From an uncultured Steroidobacter sp. (GTDB lineage Bacteria > Pseudomonadota > Gammaproteobacteria > Steroidobacterales > Steroidobacteraceae): a stretch of 64,000 nucleotides of DNA. Positions 44,251 to 53,814 of this stretch are shown here, piece after piece. The notes beneath the pieces are model-generated. The model did not search any database. It worked only from the letters and a program-made list of their open reading frames with translations, and had not been told where the DNA came from. Position numbers and translations under genes: made by a program. The stretch covers positions 65,259-129,258 of the forward strand of contig NZ_CALFXI010000111.1 in NCBI RefSeq assembly GCF_937958065.1, read 5' to 3'. The number at the start of each line of letters is the position of its first letter. Within the stretch, counting starts at the first letter, position 1.

Positions 44251-44946
44251 TCAGGCGGGATCGATGAAGCAGTTGATCGACAATCGGCCCGAGCGCGGGT
44301 CGGCATCGGGCACGAAGTCATGATCGATCGAACCGGAATGCAGCGAGTTGCGACGGTACACGAGCATGCGGTTGAACACGCCTTCGGCATGTGCAATCTG
44401 CTCGAACAGCGGCGTGTCGCCATTGATGTAGCGAGGCCCCGGGCCATTCGGTCCGGCGCTCTCGGCGTGCAATACATTGAAATATTCCGGTTTGCGCACT
44501 TCATCGAGCGTTTCGAACCCGGTGGCGCGATGGCGGTAGAACGCGGTGCCCCCAAGCTTTTTCTTGAACAGGTAGTGCACGGTTGCGAACCCGTCGCGCG
44601 CGAGCGAGTCCACGTGCGGGATCCGCTGCATGGGGGTGAGATCCGCCGCGTGCGTCGTCACCAGAGAAAAGTGACACATACTGAGTCTAAGTGTGTTGCC
44701 CGCGAAATCGAAATGTTCGGCGAGCAGCGGCGGCAGGCGGGTGGCGAGAAAGTGCTCGTACGAAGGAGGGGCCTTGGCCCGAATCCCGGGATAGAAGCGG
44801 CCGCCGGACGTGAACTGGGCCGTAGTGGCCTTCTTGATCAGGCGCTCGGGCTCGGCGACGAAGTCATCGATCACCAGCAGCGTGGCACGCTCGCGCCCGA
44901 AGACGTGCTTCTCGAGACGAAGTTGCGGATGAAAGTCGAGAATCAT
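44251..44946 (-). CDS. DUF6445-family protein, 2-oxoglutarate-oxygenase-like
   Basis: A 231-residue protein from the ATG at 44946 (a GTG at 44958 is the alternative). It resembles the DUF6445 family. PHVDSLARDGFATVHYLFKK supplies an H-x-D pair, LHSGSIDHDF near the C-terminus supplies a late His, and RLSINCFID is the closing strand. Together these suggest a double-stranded beta-helix Fe(II)/2-oxoglutarate-type fold, but no biochemical role is established to my knowledge. No signal peptide is present. It lies between the small secreted protein and the DUF445 gene, all on the minus strand. Confidence 0.65.
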   Translation of the reverse strand: MILDFHPQLRLEKHVFGRERATLLVIDDFVAEPERLIKKATTAQFTSGGRFYPGIRAKAPPSYEHFLATRLPPLLAEHFDFAGNTLRLSMCHFSLVTTHAADLTPMQRIPHVDSLARDGFATVHYLFKKKLGGTAFYRHRATGFETLDEVRKPEYFNVLHAESAGPNGPGPRYINGDTPLFEQIAHAEGVFNRMLVYRRNSLHSGSIDHDFVPDADPRSGRLSINCFIDPA

Positions 44947-45003
44947 GGGTCCGTCCACTACCGAGCGCCAGTCACGAGACTACTTTAGCAGCAGCGAAGC
45001 CGG

Positions 45004-46251
45004 TCAGGGCGCCAGCAGCGTTTTGGTGAGGATGTGGATCAGCAGGCCGGCCAATCCACCGATCAAGGTACCGTTCACGCGGATGTATTGAAGGTCGGCA
45101 CCGATGGCGCCTTCCATGCGGCTGCTGAGCGTGTCCGCATCCCATTGCTTGACCGTGTCCGCGATCAGGTGCGCAACCTCGTGCCGTTGCAGCTCGAACA
45201 TACGAATGACAGCGGCGCGCAGCATGACGTTCAGCTCGGCTCGCAGCGGCTCGTCGCTCAACACCTTCCCGGCGATGCCGCGCAACCATTCTGCCAGTGG
45301 ACTATCGATCGAGGCGTCCTGGCCGGCTGCATGCGCAGCGATCTGATCGACCAGCTCCCGGCCCACTCCTCGTAGGTACTCTTCGAAAGCCGGCTGTTCG
45401 AGCAGTTGTTTCTTCAGTCGCTCGCCCTCGGCCAGAAACTGGGGCGACGACCGCAACTGCTGGCAGAGCTGTTCCAGTGCATCGTTGATCCGCGTGCGTA
45501 GCACGTGCTCCGGATCCTCCGCCGCCGTGCTCAGGATTTCGTCCAGCACCGTGACCAGCCGGTCGGCGACCTTGCGGTCGACTGAAAGACGGCGCCAGAG
45601 CCAGGAGGTCCGGACGCTCACGGCATGGCGCAGTTGCGGCTCGTATTCGCGCACCAGTTCGGCGGCCTTGCGCAGCATCGCGTCCACCAGCCGATCGTGA
45701 CCTTGCTGCGCCATGAGCGCTGCGAGGATTCTGCCCAGTAACGGCGACAGTTCGGTGCGCTCCACACGGTCGAGCAGATACTTGCGGATGAGCTGGCGCA
45801 GAGCGTCGTCGCTCAGAGAATTGGCGATCATCGCGAGACCGCGCATCAGGCCAGTCGCTGCCGCTGTGCTGTTGCGTGGATCGCTCAGCCAGTGGGCCAG
45901 GCCGCCGGCGAGATCAGTGGCCTGGATTTTCTCCGCGACGATCCGAGGCGCGAGAAAATTCTCCTCGACGAAGCGCCCGAGACCTTCGCCAATTCGGTCC
46001 TTGCTCCTGGGGATCACGGCCGTGTGGGGAATGGGGATGCCGAGCGGATGGCGGAACAGGGCGGTGACGGCGAACCAGTCCGCAAGCGCGCCAACCATCG
46101 CTGCCTCGGCGAAGGCGCGAACGTAGGCAACCCACGGATGCGTGCGCTCCAGCACGTAGGCAATGACGTAGAGGATACTGACCGCGATGAGCAGTCCAGT
46201 GGCGACTCGCCGCATCTGGCGCAGCCCACGGGGCGTGGGAGTTCGCTGCAT
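45004..46251 (-). CDS. DUF445 membrane protein
   Basis: A 415-residue protein from the ATG at 46251. An N-terminal helix (RVATGLLIAVSILYVIAYVLE) and the family block AFAEAAMVGALADWFAVTALFRHPLGIPIPHTAVIPRSKDRIGEGLGRFVEENF are diagnostic of DUF445. A long helical middle follows (LRTRINDALEQLCQQL), then a C-terminal helix (VNGTLIGGLAGLLIHILTKTL). The family is widespread in proteobacteria, without a firm function; topology suggests two membrane anchors around a large soluble domain. Confidence 0.85.
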   Translation of the reverse strand: MQRTPTPRGLRQMRRVATGLLIAVSILYVIAYVLERTHPWVAYVRAFAEAAMVGALADWFAVTALFRHPLGIPIPHTAVIPRSKDRIGEGLGRFVEENFLAPRIVAEKIQATDLAGGLAHWLSDPRNSTAAATGLMRGLAMIANSLSDDALRQLIRKYLLDRVERTELSPLLGRILAALMAQQGHDRLVDAMLRKAAELVREYEPQLRHAVSVRTSWLWRRLSVDRKVADRLVTVLDEILSTAAEDPEHVLRTRINDALEQLCQQLRSSPQFLAEGERLKKQLLEQPAFEEYLRGVGRELVDQIAAHAAGQDASIDSPLAEWLRGIAGKVLSDEPLRAELNVMLRAAVIRMFELQRHEVAHLIADTVKQWDADTLSSRMEGAIGADLQYIRVNGTLIGGLAGLLIHILTKTLLAP

Positions 46252-46379
46252 GTCGTGTCCTGGCCCTCCGGAACCGGCAGCCTGGAGGGGAATGATAGGG
46301 CAATTCACGAATGTGACATCGCATCCATTGGCCCAGATTCCCGGCGCGCAGGCTGGCGCAGCGGAGCGGGAATGTGGCG

Positions 46380-48545
46380 TCAGTACTTGCGACGGCTGCT
46401 GCGGGTCGCAAGCAGCACCAGCCCCACCAGCAAGGAGAGCAGATCCATGTTTCCACCACCGCCACCATTGTGCGCGGTGCTAGCAGTCTGGCCACCGTTC
46501 GCGTTGCCCGTTCCGGGGTCGGGCGCGGGAGCAGGAGCGGGCGCGGGCGCCGCTTTGACCTCCAGCGTGACGGTTGCCACAGCTGATTGAGTGTGAGTGT
46601 CGGCGACCGTGAGCGAGACCGTCGCGGATCCCGTTTGTCCCGCGGCGGGAGCCAGAGTCATCGTGCAGGCCAATGTTTCCAGCCCACAACCCGCGCTGAT
46701 CGAGATGCCTGCGTCGGGCAGCATGGTCACGTTATCGCTGCTGGCCGTCACGGTCAGCGCGCCTGACCCACCGAGCGTGAATGCAATGGGCGAGGGCGCA
46801 CTCGGTAGGGTGATCGACTGAGTGGCTCCCGAAGTCACGCTGATGGTCGGCGGCGGCGGTGCGGCCGGAGGCTCGGGCGGACTAGGCGGAGGCGTGGCCG
46901 CGACACTGATCGTGCCCGTCGTGTAAAGCTCGTCCGTGTTCCAGGACAAGCCCGCAGGCAGCGCAGGCATTGCCACGTTGCCAAACGTGCCTGTCAGCGA
47001 CTTGAACGAGAGCAGGTTGAATCGATCCCCGACCGCGGGGATGAAGCCGTCTTTCAATACAACTTTCAGCGTCGCCTGATTCAACGTCAACGCTTGCGCG
47101 ACAGCCAGCTGGCCATGATCCGTGCAGGCAGCGGTGCCGCCGATATCGACTACCAGCGTCATGCTCGGTTGCAGCGTTACTGCGCCGGGATCGCTGGGAC
47201 AGCCGCTCGCGTGGATTTCGCCCATCATGGCGGCGACTTCGGCGGCGGAGAGCGAGCGCGCTCCGAGCCCGGTGTAATGAACGCCGTCTGCGAGAAACTC
47301 GGCGCTTCGACCGCTCCTCGGATTCCAGCCGATGTTCTCCATCAACCGTCGCGCGTTGATAACCATCACGTTGGGATCGGATTGCGCGATGGCGAGTTGC
47401 GCGCCGACATAGCGGTCGTACTCGGCCAATTGCGCCGAGGGCAGGGTGCTTTCGTAGACGTCCGCAATGAGAATGATCGGGAATTCTGAATTGCCCACCC
47501 AGCCTCGCACGAGCGAGATCACGGCCGAGATATCGGACCTGAACTGCGCAGCGCTGACGTTGCCACCTTGATTCGCTCCGTAGTGCAGGATTGCCGCATG
47601 GAAGCCGAATGCGGAGAACATCTGACCGGCATTGGCGTGAGCCTCCAGGAACCTGGACGGCGTGTAGCCGCCGAGGGAAAAGTTATCGATCACGACGCCT
47701 TGCGGATGTGTCTTGTTGATGAAACGCATTCCGATCACGTCCGTCAACGCGTTGTCGCTGGCGCCGAACACCTCGAGCTGCAGGTAGGGACGGCCGTTGA
47801 ATTCCAATGCCGAGGTCTCGCCCGATCTGATGGCAAAGGTGGGCGACTGCAGCCCGAGCGCGAGGGTTCCTCGCGTCGTGACGGCAGCCCCATACGAAAC
47901 CGAGGACGTCACATTGGGGCGCGCTTGGTAGCCGATCTCGCCAGAGGTGACATTGGTGGCGGCATAGATTCGGGCTTGCACCACCCCGGAGGTGTTGAAA
48001 TAGGAAGCATCGGTCGGAATCTGCGCGCTCGGATCGACACCGCTCGCGTCGGGTCGCAGCATGGTCAACTGGCCGCGATTGCCGCCGGTGACGTTGGTCG
48101 CGCCGTTCAGGGTCGAGAACGCCATCGGCTGCGCATTCGGCAGAGTCTGGGTGGAGTCGAGTCGAGACGCGGTCGGCCCCGGCGCCGCGCATTGCCCGGC
48201 GAGCAGCCAGGTCGCGGGCGATGAGTTGCCGTAGTAGAAACATCCGACCACTGGCGTCTCGGGCGAATTGCCGAAGCGCTTCCACATCTCATAGTTCAAC
48301 AACGGGATGAATTGGAAGCCGTGCGAGCCGGGACTGGTCTCCTGCGAATCGCCCAGCACCGCGATACGTATCGTTTGCGTCTGCGCGGCCTGCCAGAGCG
48401 CCTGGAACAGCTGCGGCTGTTGTGCGTAAAAGAAATCCACGTCGTGAAAACTGGGATAGGCCTCTTGGGTGCTGCCGGGCGAGGGCCATTGAAGCGCAAT
48501 CGCGCCGAGCGCAGCCAGCACGGGCGCTCCGATAGTTCGCTGCAT
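46380..48545 (-). CDS. Secreted SGNH/GDSL hydrolase with C-terminal sorting tail
   Basis: A 721-residue exported esterase-like protein. After an N-terminal signal-like segment, the SGNH fold begins with VLGDSQE (Ser67 nucleophile). LHYGANQGGN gives the Asn block and FLADGVHYTG the Asp/His pair. A Pro/Ser linker and an Ig-like domain (TATVTLEVK-type strands) follow. The extreme C-terminus is GGGGGN-MDLLSLLVGLVLLAT-RSSRRKY: a Gly-rich motif, one hydrophobic helix and a basic end, the layout of GlyGly-CTERM-like sorting signals processed by rhombosortases. It probably deacetylates or deacylates an extracellular polysaccharide. The AT3-SGNH acyltransferase lies directly upstream. Confidence 0.75.
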   Translation of the reverse strand: MQRTIGAPVLAALGAIALQWPSPGSTQEAYPSFHDVDFFYAQQPQLFQALWQAAQTQTIRIAVLGDSQETSPGSHGFQFIPLLNYEMWKRFGNSPETPVVGCFYYGNSSPATWLLAGQCAAPGPTASRLDSTQTLPNAQPMAFSTLNGATNVTGGNRGQLTMLRPDASGVDPSAQIPTDASYFNTSGVVQARIYAATNVTSGEIGYQARPNVTSSVSYGAAVTTRGTLALGLQSPTFAIRSGETSALEFNGRPYLQLEVFGASDNALTDVIGMRFINKTHPQGVVIDNFSLGGYTPSRFLEAHANAGQMFSAFGFHAAILHYGANQGGNVSAAQFRSDISAVISLVRGWVGNSEFPIILIADVYESTLPSAQLAEYDRYVGAQLAIAQSDPNVMVINARRLMENIGWNPRSGRSAEFLADGVHYTGLGARSLSAAEVAAMMGEIHASGCPSDPGAVTLQPSMTLVVDIGGTAACTDHGQLAVAQALTLNQATLKVVLKDGFIPAVGDRFNLLSFKSLTGTFGNVAMPALPAGLSWNTDELYTTGTISVAATPPPSPPEPPAAPPPPTISVTSGATQSITLPSAPSPIAFTLGGSGALTVTASSDNVTMLPDAGISISAGCGLETLACTMTLAPAAGQTGSATVSLTVADTHTQSAVATVTLEVKAAPAPAPAPAPDPGTGNANGGQTASTAHNGGGGGNMDLLSLLVGLVLLATRSSRRKY

Positions 48546-48667
48546 CTTTGTCTCGTCCTGATGATGCGAGCGCGACTCGCTCCCTCGAGCTCACCGGTCG
48601 CTCGCTGCTTGACGATAAACGTCAGAGCGAGCGACTTTGGTTCCGTGAAATATGACGTGCGGCGGCG

Positions 48668-50689
48668 CTAGCCGGAGTCCGAGCTCATCAGATCTCGCGA
48701 GATCAGGTGGGTGAGACCGGTGTTGTTCACCAGCAGCCGGGCGCCCGCCGGGCTCAGATGAACTGCGTCGCTGTACAACACGGGCTGACCAGGAGGGCGC
48801 TGCGAACAGACTTTCGTGGCACACAGCACGTCGATTGCATCGACCAGTTGCACGCTGGGGAACGATCGCTGCACCCGATTCAGCACGCGGTTATACGGTG
48901 CCATGGCGAGCTCCACCTGGTCACGCGCGCGCTCCGGATAGCACTCTGTCGTTGGCAGTTTGACGGCGCGGAGAAAACAGGTCGGCGGCGTCGCGTACGC
49001 GGGAATCTCGCCCAGATAAATTACGCGAGAGAACCGCGTGAGCTCGCCCAGCAAGCTGCGCACCCCATACTCGAACAGCGCCTCCTTCGATTCGTTGGTG
49101 CTGCCGCTCTCGCGGCTCAATCGAATCGTCGGATCGCTGATCAGCGAGGAACCGTTGCCGACGACCACGATGACCTTCGGCTTGGTCTGCTGAGCATAGG
49201 CGACGAAGGTGCGCCAGACGTCCGGACACTCCTTCTCGTTCTCGTCGTAGCCGATCAGGCGCACGTTGAGCACTGGCGGGCAGCCCCCGCGACCCAACAG
49301 CATGACGGTGTGGGCCGGCGACAGCACCGGTGCCGCGACCTCGTAAATCGCATGAGCTCTGGAATCGCCGACGAACAGAATCGAGGGCGGCTCCGGGCTG
49401 GTGGTGCGGCAATAGTTGACCGGCGCCTCGGGGGAGAAGCGGGCGCGACAGACCTTGTCGAGCTTCGGGCCATGATGTAGCGCCAGAATATCCGGATCGA
49501 ACCGGTGCGAGACGCCGCCGGTGACGTAGATGACCATGCCGGCGGCCGCTGCAACAGCTGCGGAGGCAGCGAGGCGGTAATTGAGTCTGGCTTCCTTGCG
49601 CTTTCGAATGGGCAGCTCGATGTGCTGATACGTGATCCAGGCGAGCAGGAAACTCATTCCCACCGCGACCCAGCGAATCGCCAGTGGCGGCAGGCCGGCT
49701 TCGAGAATGTTGAGGAACGAGAGCAAGGGCCAGTGCCACAAATACAGCGCATAGCTGATCAGTCCGACCCACACCAGCGGCCGCCAGCCGAGCACACGGC
49801 GCTGCATCCAGGAATGCCCCGGCGTCGCCAGGATCATCAGCGTGCCAACGACCGGAAGTAACGCAGGCCAGCCTGGAAACGGCGTGCCGTTGTCGAATTT
49901 CGCGATCGAGGCCACGATCAAGGCCAGGCCCGCGAGCGGCACGAGGTTGTAAGTCACGCCGAGCCAGCGATTCGTGCCGATTGCACTCGTCACGCCCTCG
50001 CTCGTGACGCCCCGTCCAGGTCGCTCCATCCACAGCGCCAGCAGGCAGCCTGTGCCCAATTCCCAGAAGCGCGACACTGGCCAGTAGAAATTCGCGACCG
50101 GCGCCGAGCGCGCCAGTTGTACGCTCAGCGCAAACGAGGCGAGCACGAGGATCGCAACCATCGCGAGCAGCGCTGTCTTCCGCCGCCACAGCATCACCAG
50201 CAGCGCGGGCCACAGCAGATAGAACTGTTCTTCGATTCCCAACGACCACAGATGCAGCAGAGGCTTGAACTCCGCCGCAGTATCGAAGTAGCCGCTTTCA
50301 CGCCACAGCGCGATGTTCGCCAGAAATACCGCGGCCGCAGTCGTATGTTTGCCCAGCTCCTTGAACTCGTTGGGCAGCAGCAGCACCCAGCCGAGCGCCA
50401 GGGTCGTGACCAGCACCAGGATCAGCGCGGGAAACAAACGCCGGACGCGGCGCCAGTAGAAATCAACGAACGAGAAATCGGCGTGCAGCAGCTGGCGCGC
50501 GATGATGCTCGTGATCAGGAACCCGGAGATCACGAAAAACACATCTACGCCGACATAGCCGCCGGGGACGTCTTCGGGGAACGCGTGGAATCCAAGGACG
50601 GCAAGCACAGCCACCCCACGCAAGCCATCGACGGCGGGGCGATAGTGGAAGTGCTTGGCGTGCCCCGCTGACACGACGTCAGGGTGCAT
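48668..50689 (-). CDS. AT3-SGNH O-acyltransferase (OafA/YrhL-like)
   Basis: A 673-residue membrane enzyme. The N-terminal acyltransferase-3 part has about ten helices. It opens with YRPAVDGLRGVAVLAVLGFHAF (catalytic His) and continues with GVDVFFVISGFLITSII and LWSLGIEEQFYLLWP. A periplasmic SGNH domain follows from about residue 430 (ILFVGDSRAHA, then DAVHLSPAGA as the Asp-His pair). Such fusions O-acetylate surface polysaccharides, using acetyl groups moved across the membrane. It is likely cotranscribed with the SGNH hydrolase 122 bp downstream, giving an acylation/deacylation pair. Confidence 0.9.
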   Translation of the reverse strand: MHPDVVSAGHAKHFHYRPAVDGLRGVAVLAVLGFHAFPEDVPGGYVGVDVFFVISGFLITSIIARQLLHADFSFVDFYWRRVRRLFPALILVLVTTLALGWVLLLPNEFKELGKHTTAAAVFLANIALWRESGYFDTAAEFKPLLHLWSLGIEEQFYLLWPALLVMLWRRKTALLAMVAILVLASFALSVQLARSAPVANFYWPVSRFWELGTGCLLALWMERPGRGVTSEGVTSAIGTNRWLGVTYNLVPLAGLALIVASIAKFDNGTPFPGWPALLPVVGTLMILATPGHSWMQRRVLGWRPLVWVGLISYALYLWHWPLLSFLNILEAGLPPLAIRWVAVGMSFLLAWITYQHIELPIRKRKEARLNYRLAASAAVAAAAGMVIYVTGGVSHRFDPDILALHHGPKLDKVCRARFSPEAPVNYCRTTSPEPPSILFVGDSRAHAIYEVAAPVLSPAHTVMLLGRGGCPPVLNVRLIGYDENEKECPDVWRTFVAYAQQTKPKVIVVVGNGSSLISDPTIRLSRESGSTNESKEALFEYGVRSLLGELTRFSRVIYLGEIPAYATPPTCFLRAVKLPTTECYPERARDQVELAMAPYNRVLNRVQRSFPSVQLVDAIDVLCATKVCSQRPPGQPVLYSDAVHLSPAGARLLVNNTGLTHLISRDLMSSDSG

Positions 50690-51051
50690 GGGGATACCCT
50701 CTTCAACTCGACCGGGAAAATGTTCGAGAGTTAAGAGAGCCGGGTACTACGGTGGGGAGGAGAGCGACGCGGCGGCCGAGGAGGCCGGCGAGAGCAGCGC
50801 GGAACAGCTGGTGTTGCTCAGCATCGGACGGTCCTGCGTGCGATGCTGTTGTCCGATGATGGAAAAGCGGGCTGGCACGCGACGCGCGTGACGACCCTTG
50901 CGTCGGCGCCAGTTGACTTTGCGTAAGAACTGCAGACAAGCCATCGGAGAATCCGATGCGCAGGTGGTCTTTTGTCTTGCGCAGCTCTTCATGTGACGAG
51001 CAACGCCGTCTCGACTACAAAGTTCCTGCACTTTGTGCGATCGGAGAATCT
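50690..51051. other. Intergenic stretch, possible short ORF only
   Basis: 362 bases between the acyltransferase start and the tail of the next minus-strand gene. The only tolerable frame is a 65-codon minus-strand ORF (50747-50944, starting MACLQFLRKVNWRRRKG, ending Ala/Ser-rich), without a clear ribosome site; I do not call it a gene. Promoter signals for the acyltransferase were not evident. Confidence 0.45.
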
Positions 51052-51393
51052 CTACAGCGAGTCGTCGACGGGTGCGCGATAGCCTTTGCCGGGCGGAGTG
51101 TCGAACTGATTCACGAGCCTGGCGTACTCCGGCGGATACAGCAGCGACACTTCGAATTGGCCGCTGGTGCGGTCAGTCTGTGCATCGATGGTCTGGCGCA
51201 GGATCAGCGCATGGCCGACGACATTCCATTTGCCGTCGATGTCCTCGACCAGCAGCACACGCGTCGGCTTGAGGTTGTACAGCCGCCGGCCCGGCAGCGA
51301 AAAATCATAAATCCCGCCGACGCGCAGGTCGGCCGGAAAGCCGGCGCCACGCTTGAGCTTGAGCGTATCGTTGAGCTCGATCAGATGTCCCAT
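51052..51393 (-). CDS. Conserved-type protein of unknown function
   Basis: A 113-residue soluble protein from the ATG at 51393 (an ATG at 51402 is also in frame). It opens MGHLIELNDTLKLKRGAGFP and continues with FSLPGRRLYNLKPTRVLLVEDIDGKWNVVGHALI and VSLLYPPEYARLVNQFDTPPGKGYRAPV. This beta-rich layout looks like a genuine conserved small domain, but I cannot name its function. No signal peptide or membrane span. It is divergent from the DUF349 gene, about 120 bp between starts. Confidence 0.65.
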   Translation of the reverse strand: MGHLIELNDTLKLKRGAGFPADLRVGGIYDFSLPGRRLYNLKPTRVLLVEDIDGKWNVVGHALILRQTIDAQTDRTSGQFEVSLLYPPEYARLVNQFDTPPGKGYRAPVDDSL

Positions 51394-51516
51394 GGTGCCC
51401 ATCCCGTTGAAGTGCGGCGATTGTAACGCCGGCAGGGCGCCTGGCCGGCTCGATGAGCTTCGGTAACACGGATCCGCTAAAGTAGGCGCCCGGGGGAGGC
51501 CAGTCAGGATCGATCG

Positions 51517-53814
51517 ATGTCATTGTTCTCACGCTTTCGCAAAGCGCCGCCGGCTTCAGCTCCCGCGAAGCAGCCGGAAGCACCCGTGGCGCCAAAGGTC
51601 ACGGAGCAGAGTGCGCCAGAGGCCGTGCCAGTCGCGGCACAGGAAGAGCAGGGCTTGCAGGCGGCCCTGGAGGCCGGCGACATGCAGACGATTGCCAGGC
51701 TCGTGATCGACGGCACGTCGACCCGGATCCGGCAGCAGGCGGCCGAGGCCATCGACGACCCGGCGCTGATCCGCCAGTTGATTCGCGACGCCCGTGGCGG
51801 CAAGGACAAAAGCGTCTACAAGATCCTGACTCGCAAGCGCGATGCGTTGCTGGCCCAGGAGCGTGAAGTCGAGCAGCTGCACGCTGAAGTCGCCGCCGTG
51901 TCCGCGGCGATCGAGAAGCACAGCCATCGTCCGTACGACGCGGTGTTCACGCCGGCCCTCGAGCAACTGGAGAGCCGTTGGGCGGCGGTCGCAAGCCATG
52001 CAGACCCGGAGGTCGCCGAGAAAACCCGCCAGGCGATCGACCGCGCACGAGAAGTCATCGCTGAACATCTGCGCCAGATCGCCGCTGAAGCCGCTCGCCA
52101 GCTGGCCGCTGCCAACGCGGCCGCTCAGGCCCAGCTGCAACGGGAGCAGGAAGAGAAGGCCGCCGCGGCCGCCGCCGCGGAACGGGCTCGAATTCAGGAA
52201 GCCGAACACAAGGCTGACGTCGACAAACACGAGGCGGAAGCCAAGTCATTGCGCCAGATCGGTGGCTTGCTTCGCAAGGCGCATGGCGCCCTCGCGGCCG
52301 GCAGCAGCAAGACGGCGGCAGGCTTGCGTCGAGGCATCGAGGAGAAGCTCGCCGGCGCGCCGCCTTTGCCGCCCCACCTGGCGAATCAGCTCCGGCATCT
52401 GGACGAAAAGCTGCAGGAGCTGAAGGACTGGAAGAGCTTTTCAGTCGCTCCCAAGCGCATCGAGCTGATCGAGCGAATGGAGTCGCTGATCGGCGCGACG
52501 CTGCATCCCACGGCGCTGGCTGGCCATATCAAGGACCTGCAGGAGCAATGGCGGACCTTGACCAAGGGCGCGGGCGAGAATGGCGAGGCGGAGTGGCAAC
52601 GGTTCCATGAAGCCGCCCAGAAAGCGTTTCAGCCATGCCGCGAATATTTCGAGGCGCAGGATCAGGTCAAGGCCGAGAACCTGCATCAGCGAGGCCTGGT
52701 GTTCGAGCGGCTCGCCGCATTCGAAGCGCAACACAACTGGGAGCAGCCCGATTGGCGCAACGTGATCACGGCGGTGCGCGAAGCCCGGCAACTCTGGCGC
52801 CAACACTCGCCAGTGGATCCCGCCGCGGCCGAAGAGTTGCAGGGGCGCTTCAATGCCTTGACGAGCACTCTGCAGAGCCGGATCGATGCGGAGTACGCCC
52901 GCAACGCCAAAGAGAAGAGATTGCTGATCGAGCGCGCCCGTGCGCTCTCGGGAGCAGCCGAGATCCGCAAGGCCATCGACGAGGTCAAACGGCTGCAGGA
53001 GAAATGGAAAGCCGTCGGCCCGGTGTCGCGCGAGGACGATCGCAAGCTGTGGGAGGAATTCCGAAAGCAATGCGACGCCCTGTTCCAGAAGCGACAGCAG
53101 GAGTTCGCGACCCAGCACGCGGCGCTGGACGCCAACAAATCGCAGGCCGTCGGCTTGTGCGAAGAGCTCGACAAGATCGCACAGCTATCGGGGCAGGAGC
53201 TGATCGAGGGCGCGAAGAAACTCCCCGACCTGCGCCTCGCGTTCGAGGCCATCGAGGAATTGCCCAAAGCGGATGCGCGACAGTTGCAAAGCCGTTTCGA
53301 GCGCGCGTACGAACGCTGCCGCAAGGCTGTGGCTCAGGAGCACGCCCGTGAGGCGGAGCAGGGCTGGACCGCTCTGCTCGATGCATCGAACGCCGTGCGT
53401 GCCTATCGACTGGCGGTTGCTCGACCTGCCGATGTGCCCGAACGCGAGGCGCTGAAACAGGCCGCCGAGGCTCAGCTGTCCACGGCCACGAAATGGCCCA
53501 AGCGCGGGCTGGAGGTGTTGAAGCACGCTCTCGCGCAGCCTGCCGAGACCGAGCTCGCGGCCAACGAACTGGCGCTTCGGACACTCTGCGTCCGCGCCGA
53601 GATCCTGACCGACACACCGACGCCCGCCGCCGATCAGACGCTACGCCGCGAATATCAAGTGAAGCGCCTGATGCAGAGCATGGGGCAGGGAATCAACGCC
53701 GAGGAAGGTCTCGACGCGCTGACGCTCGAATGGCTGGGTGTGGGGCCTACGGAAGAAGGCACGTATCTGCCGTTGCTCGAGCGGTTCAAGGCGTGCAGGA
53801 AGAAGGCGGTGTGA
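51517..53814 (+). CDS. DUF349-domain helical protein
   Basis: A 765-residue, almost entirely helical protein. After a Pro/Ala-rich N-terminus, a region near 45-110 resembles HEAT-like repeats (MQTIARLVIDGTSTRIRQQAAEAI), followed by a coiled coil (AQLQREQEEKAAAAAAAERARI). Several DUF349 units then repeat a W-K/R-x-[LV]-G motif: LQEQWRTLTKGAGENGEAEWQRFHEA, LQEKWKAVGPVSREDDRKLWEEFRKQCDALF. DUF349 proteins are cytoplasmic; one function ascribed to the family is in antibiotic-tolerance or DNA-repair contexts, which I cannot confirm here. Its end overlaps the convergent membrane-protein gene by 29 bp. Confidence 0.8.
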   Translation: MSLFSRFRKAPPASAPAKQPEAPVAPKVTEQSAPEAVPVAAQEEQGLQAALEAGDMQTIARLVIDGTSTRIRQQAAEAIDDPALIRQLIRDARGGKDKSVYKILTRKRDALLAQEREVEQLHAEVAAVSAAIEKHSHRPYDAVFTPALEQLESRWAAVASHADPEVAEKTRQAIDRAREVIAEHLRQIAAEAARQLAAANAAAQAQLQREQEEKAAAAAAAERARIQEAEHKADVDKHEAEAKSLRQIGGLLRKAHGALAAGSSKTAAGLRRGIEEKLAGAPPLPPHLANQLRHLDEKLQELKDWKSFSVAPKRIELIERMESLIGATLHPTALAGHIKDLQEQWRTLTKGAGENGEAEWQRFHEAAQKAFQPCREYFEAQDQVKAENLHQRGLVFERLAAFEAQHNWEQPDWRNVITAVREARQLWRQHSPVDPAAAEELQGRFNALTSTLQSRIDAEYARNAKEKRLLIERARALSGAAEIRKAIDEVKRLQEKWKAVGPVSREDDRKLWEEFRKQCDALFQKRQQEFATQHAALDANKSQAVGLCEELDKIAQLSGQELIEGAKKLPDLRLAFEAIEELPKADARQLQSRFERAYERCRKAVAQEHAREAEQGWTALLDASNAVRAYRLAVARPADVPEREALKQAAEAQLSTATKWPKRGLEVLKHALAQPAETELAANELALRTLCVRAEILTDTPTPAADQTLRREYQVKRLMQSMGQGINAEEGLDALTLEWLGVGPTEEGTYLPLLERFKACRKKAV

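Noticed and set aside
50747..50944. 65-codon minus-strand ORF upstream of the AT3-SGNH gene
   Set aside because: No ribosome site, no recognisable domain, low-complexity Ala/Ser end; could be real but cannot be supported.
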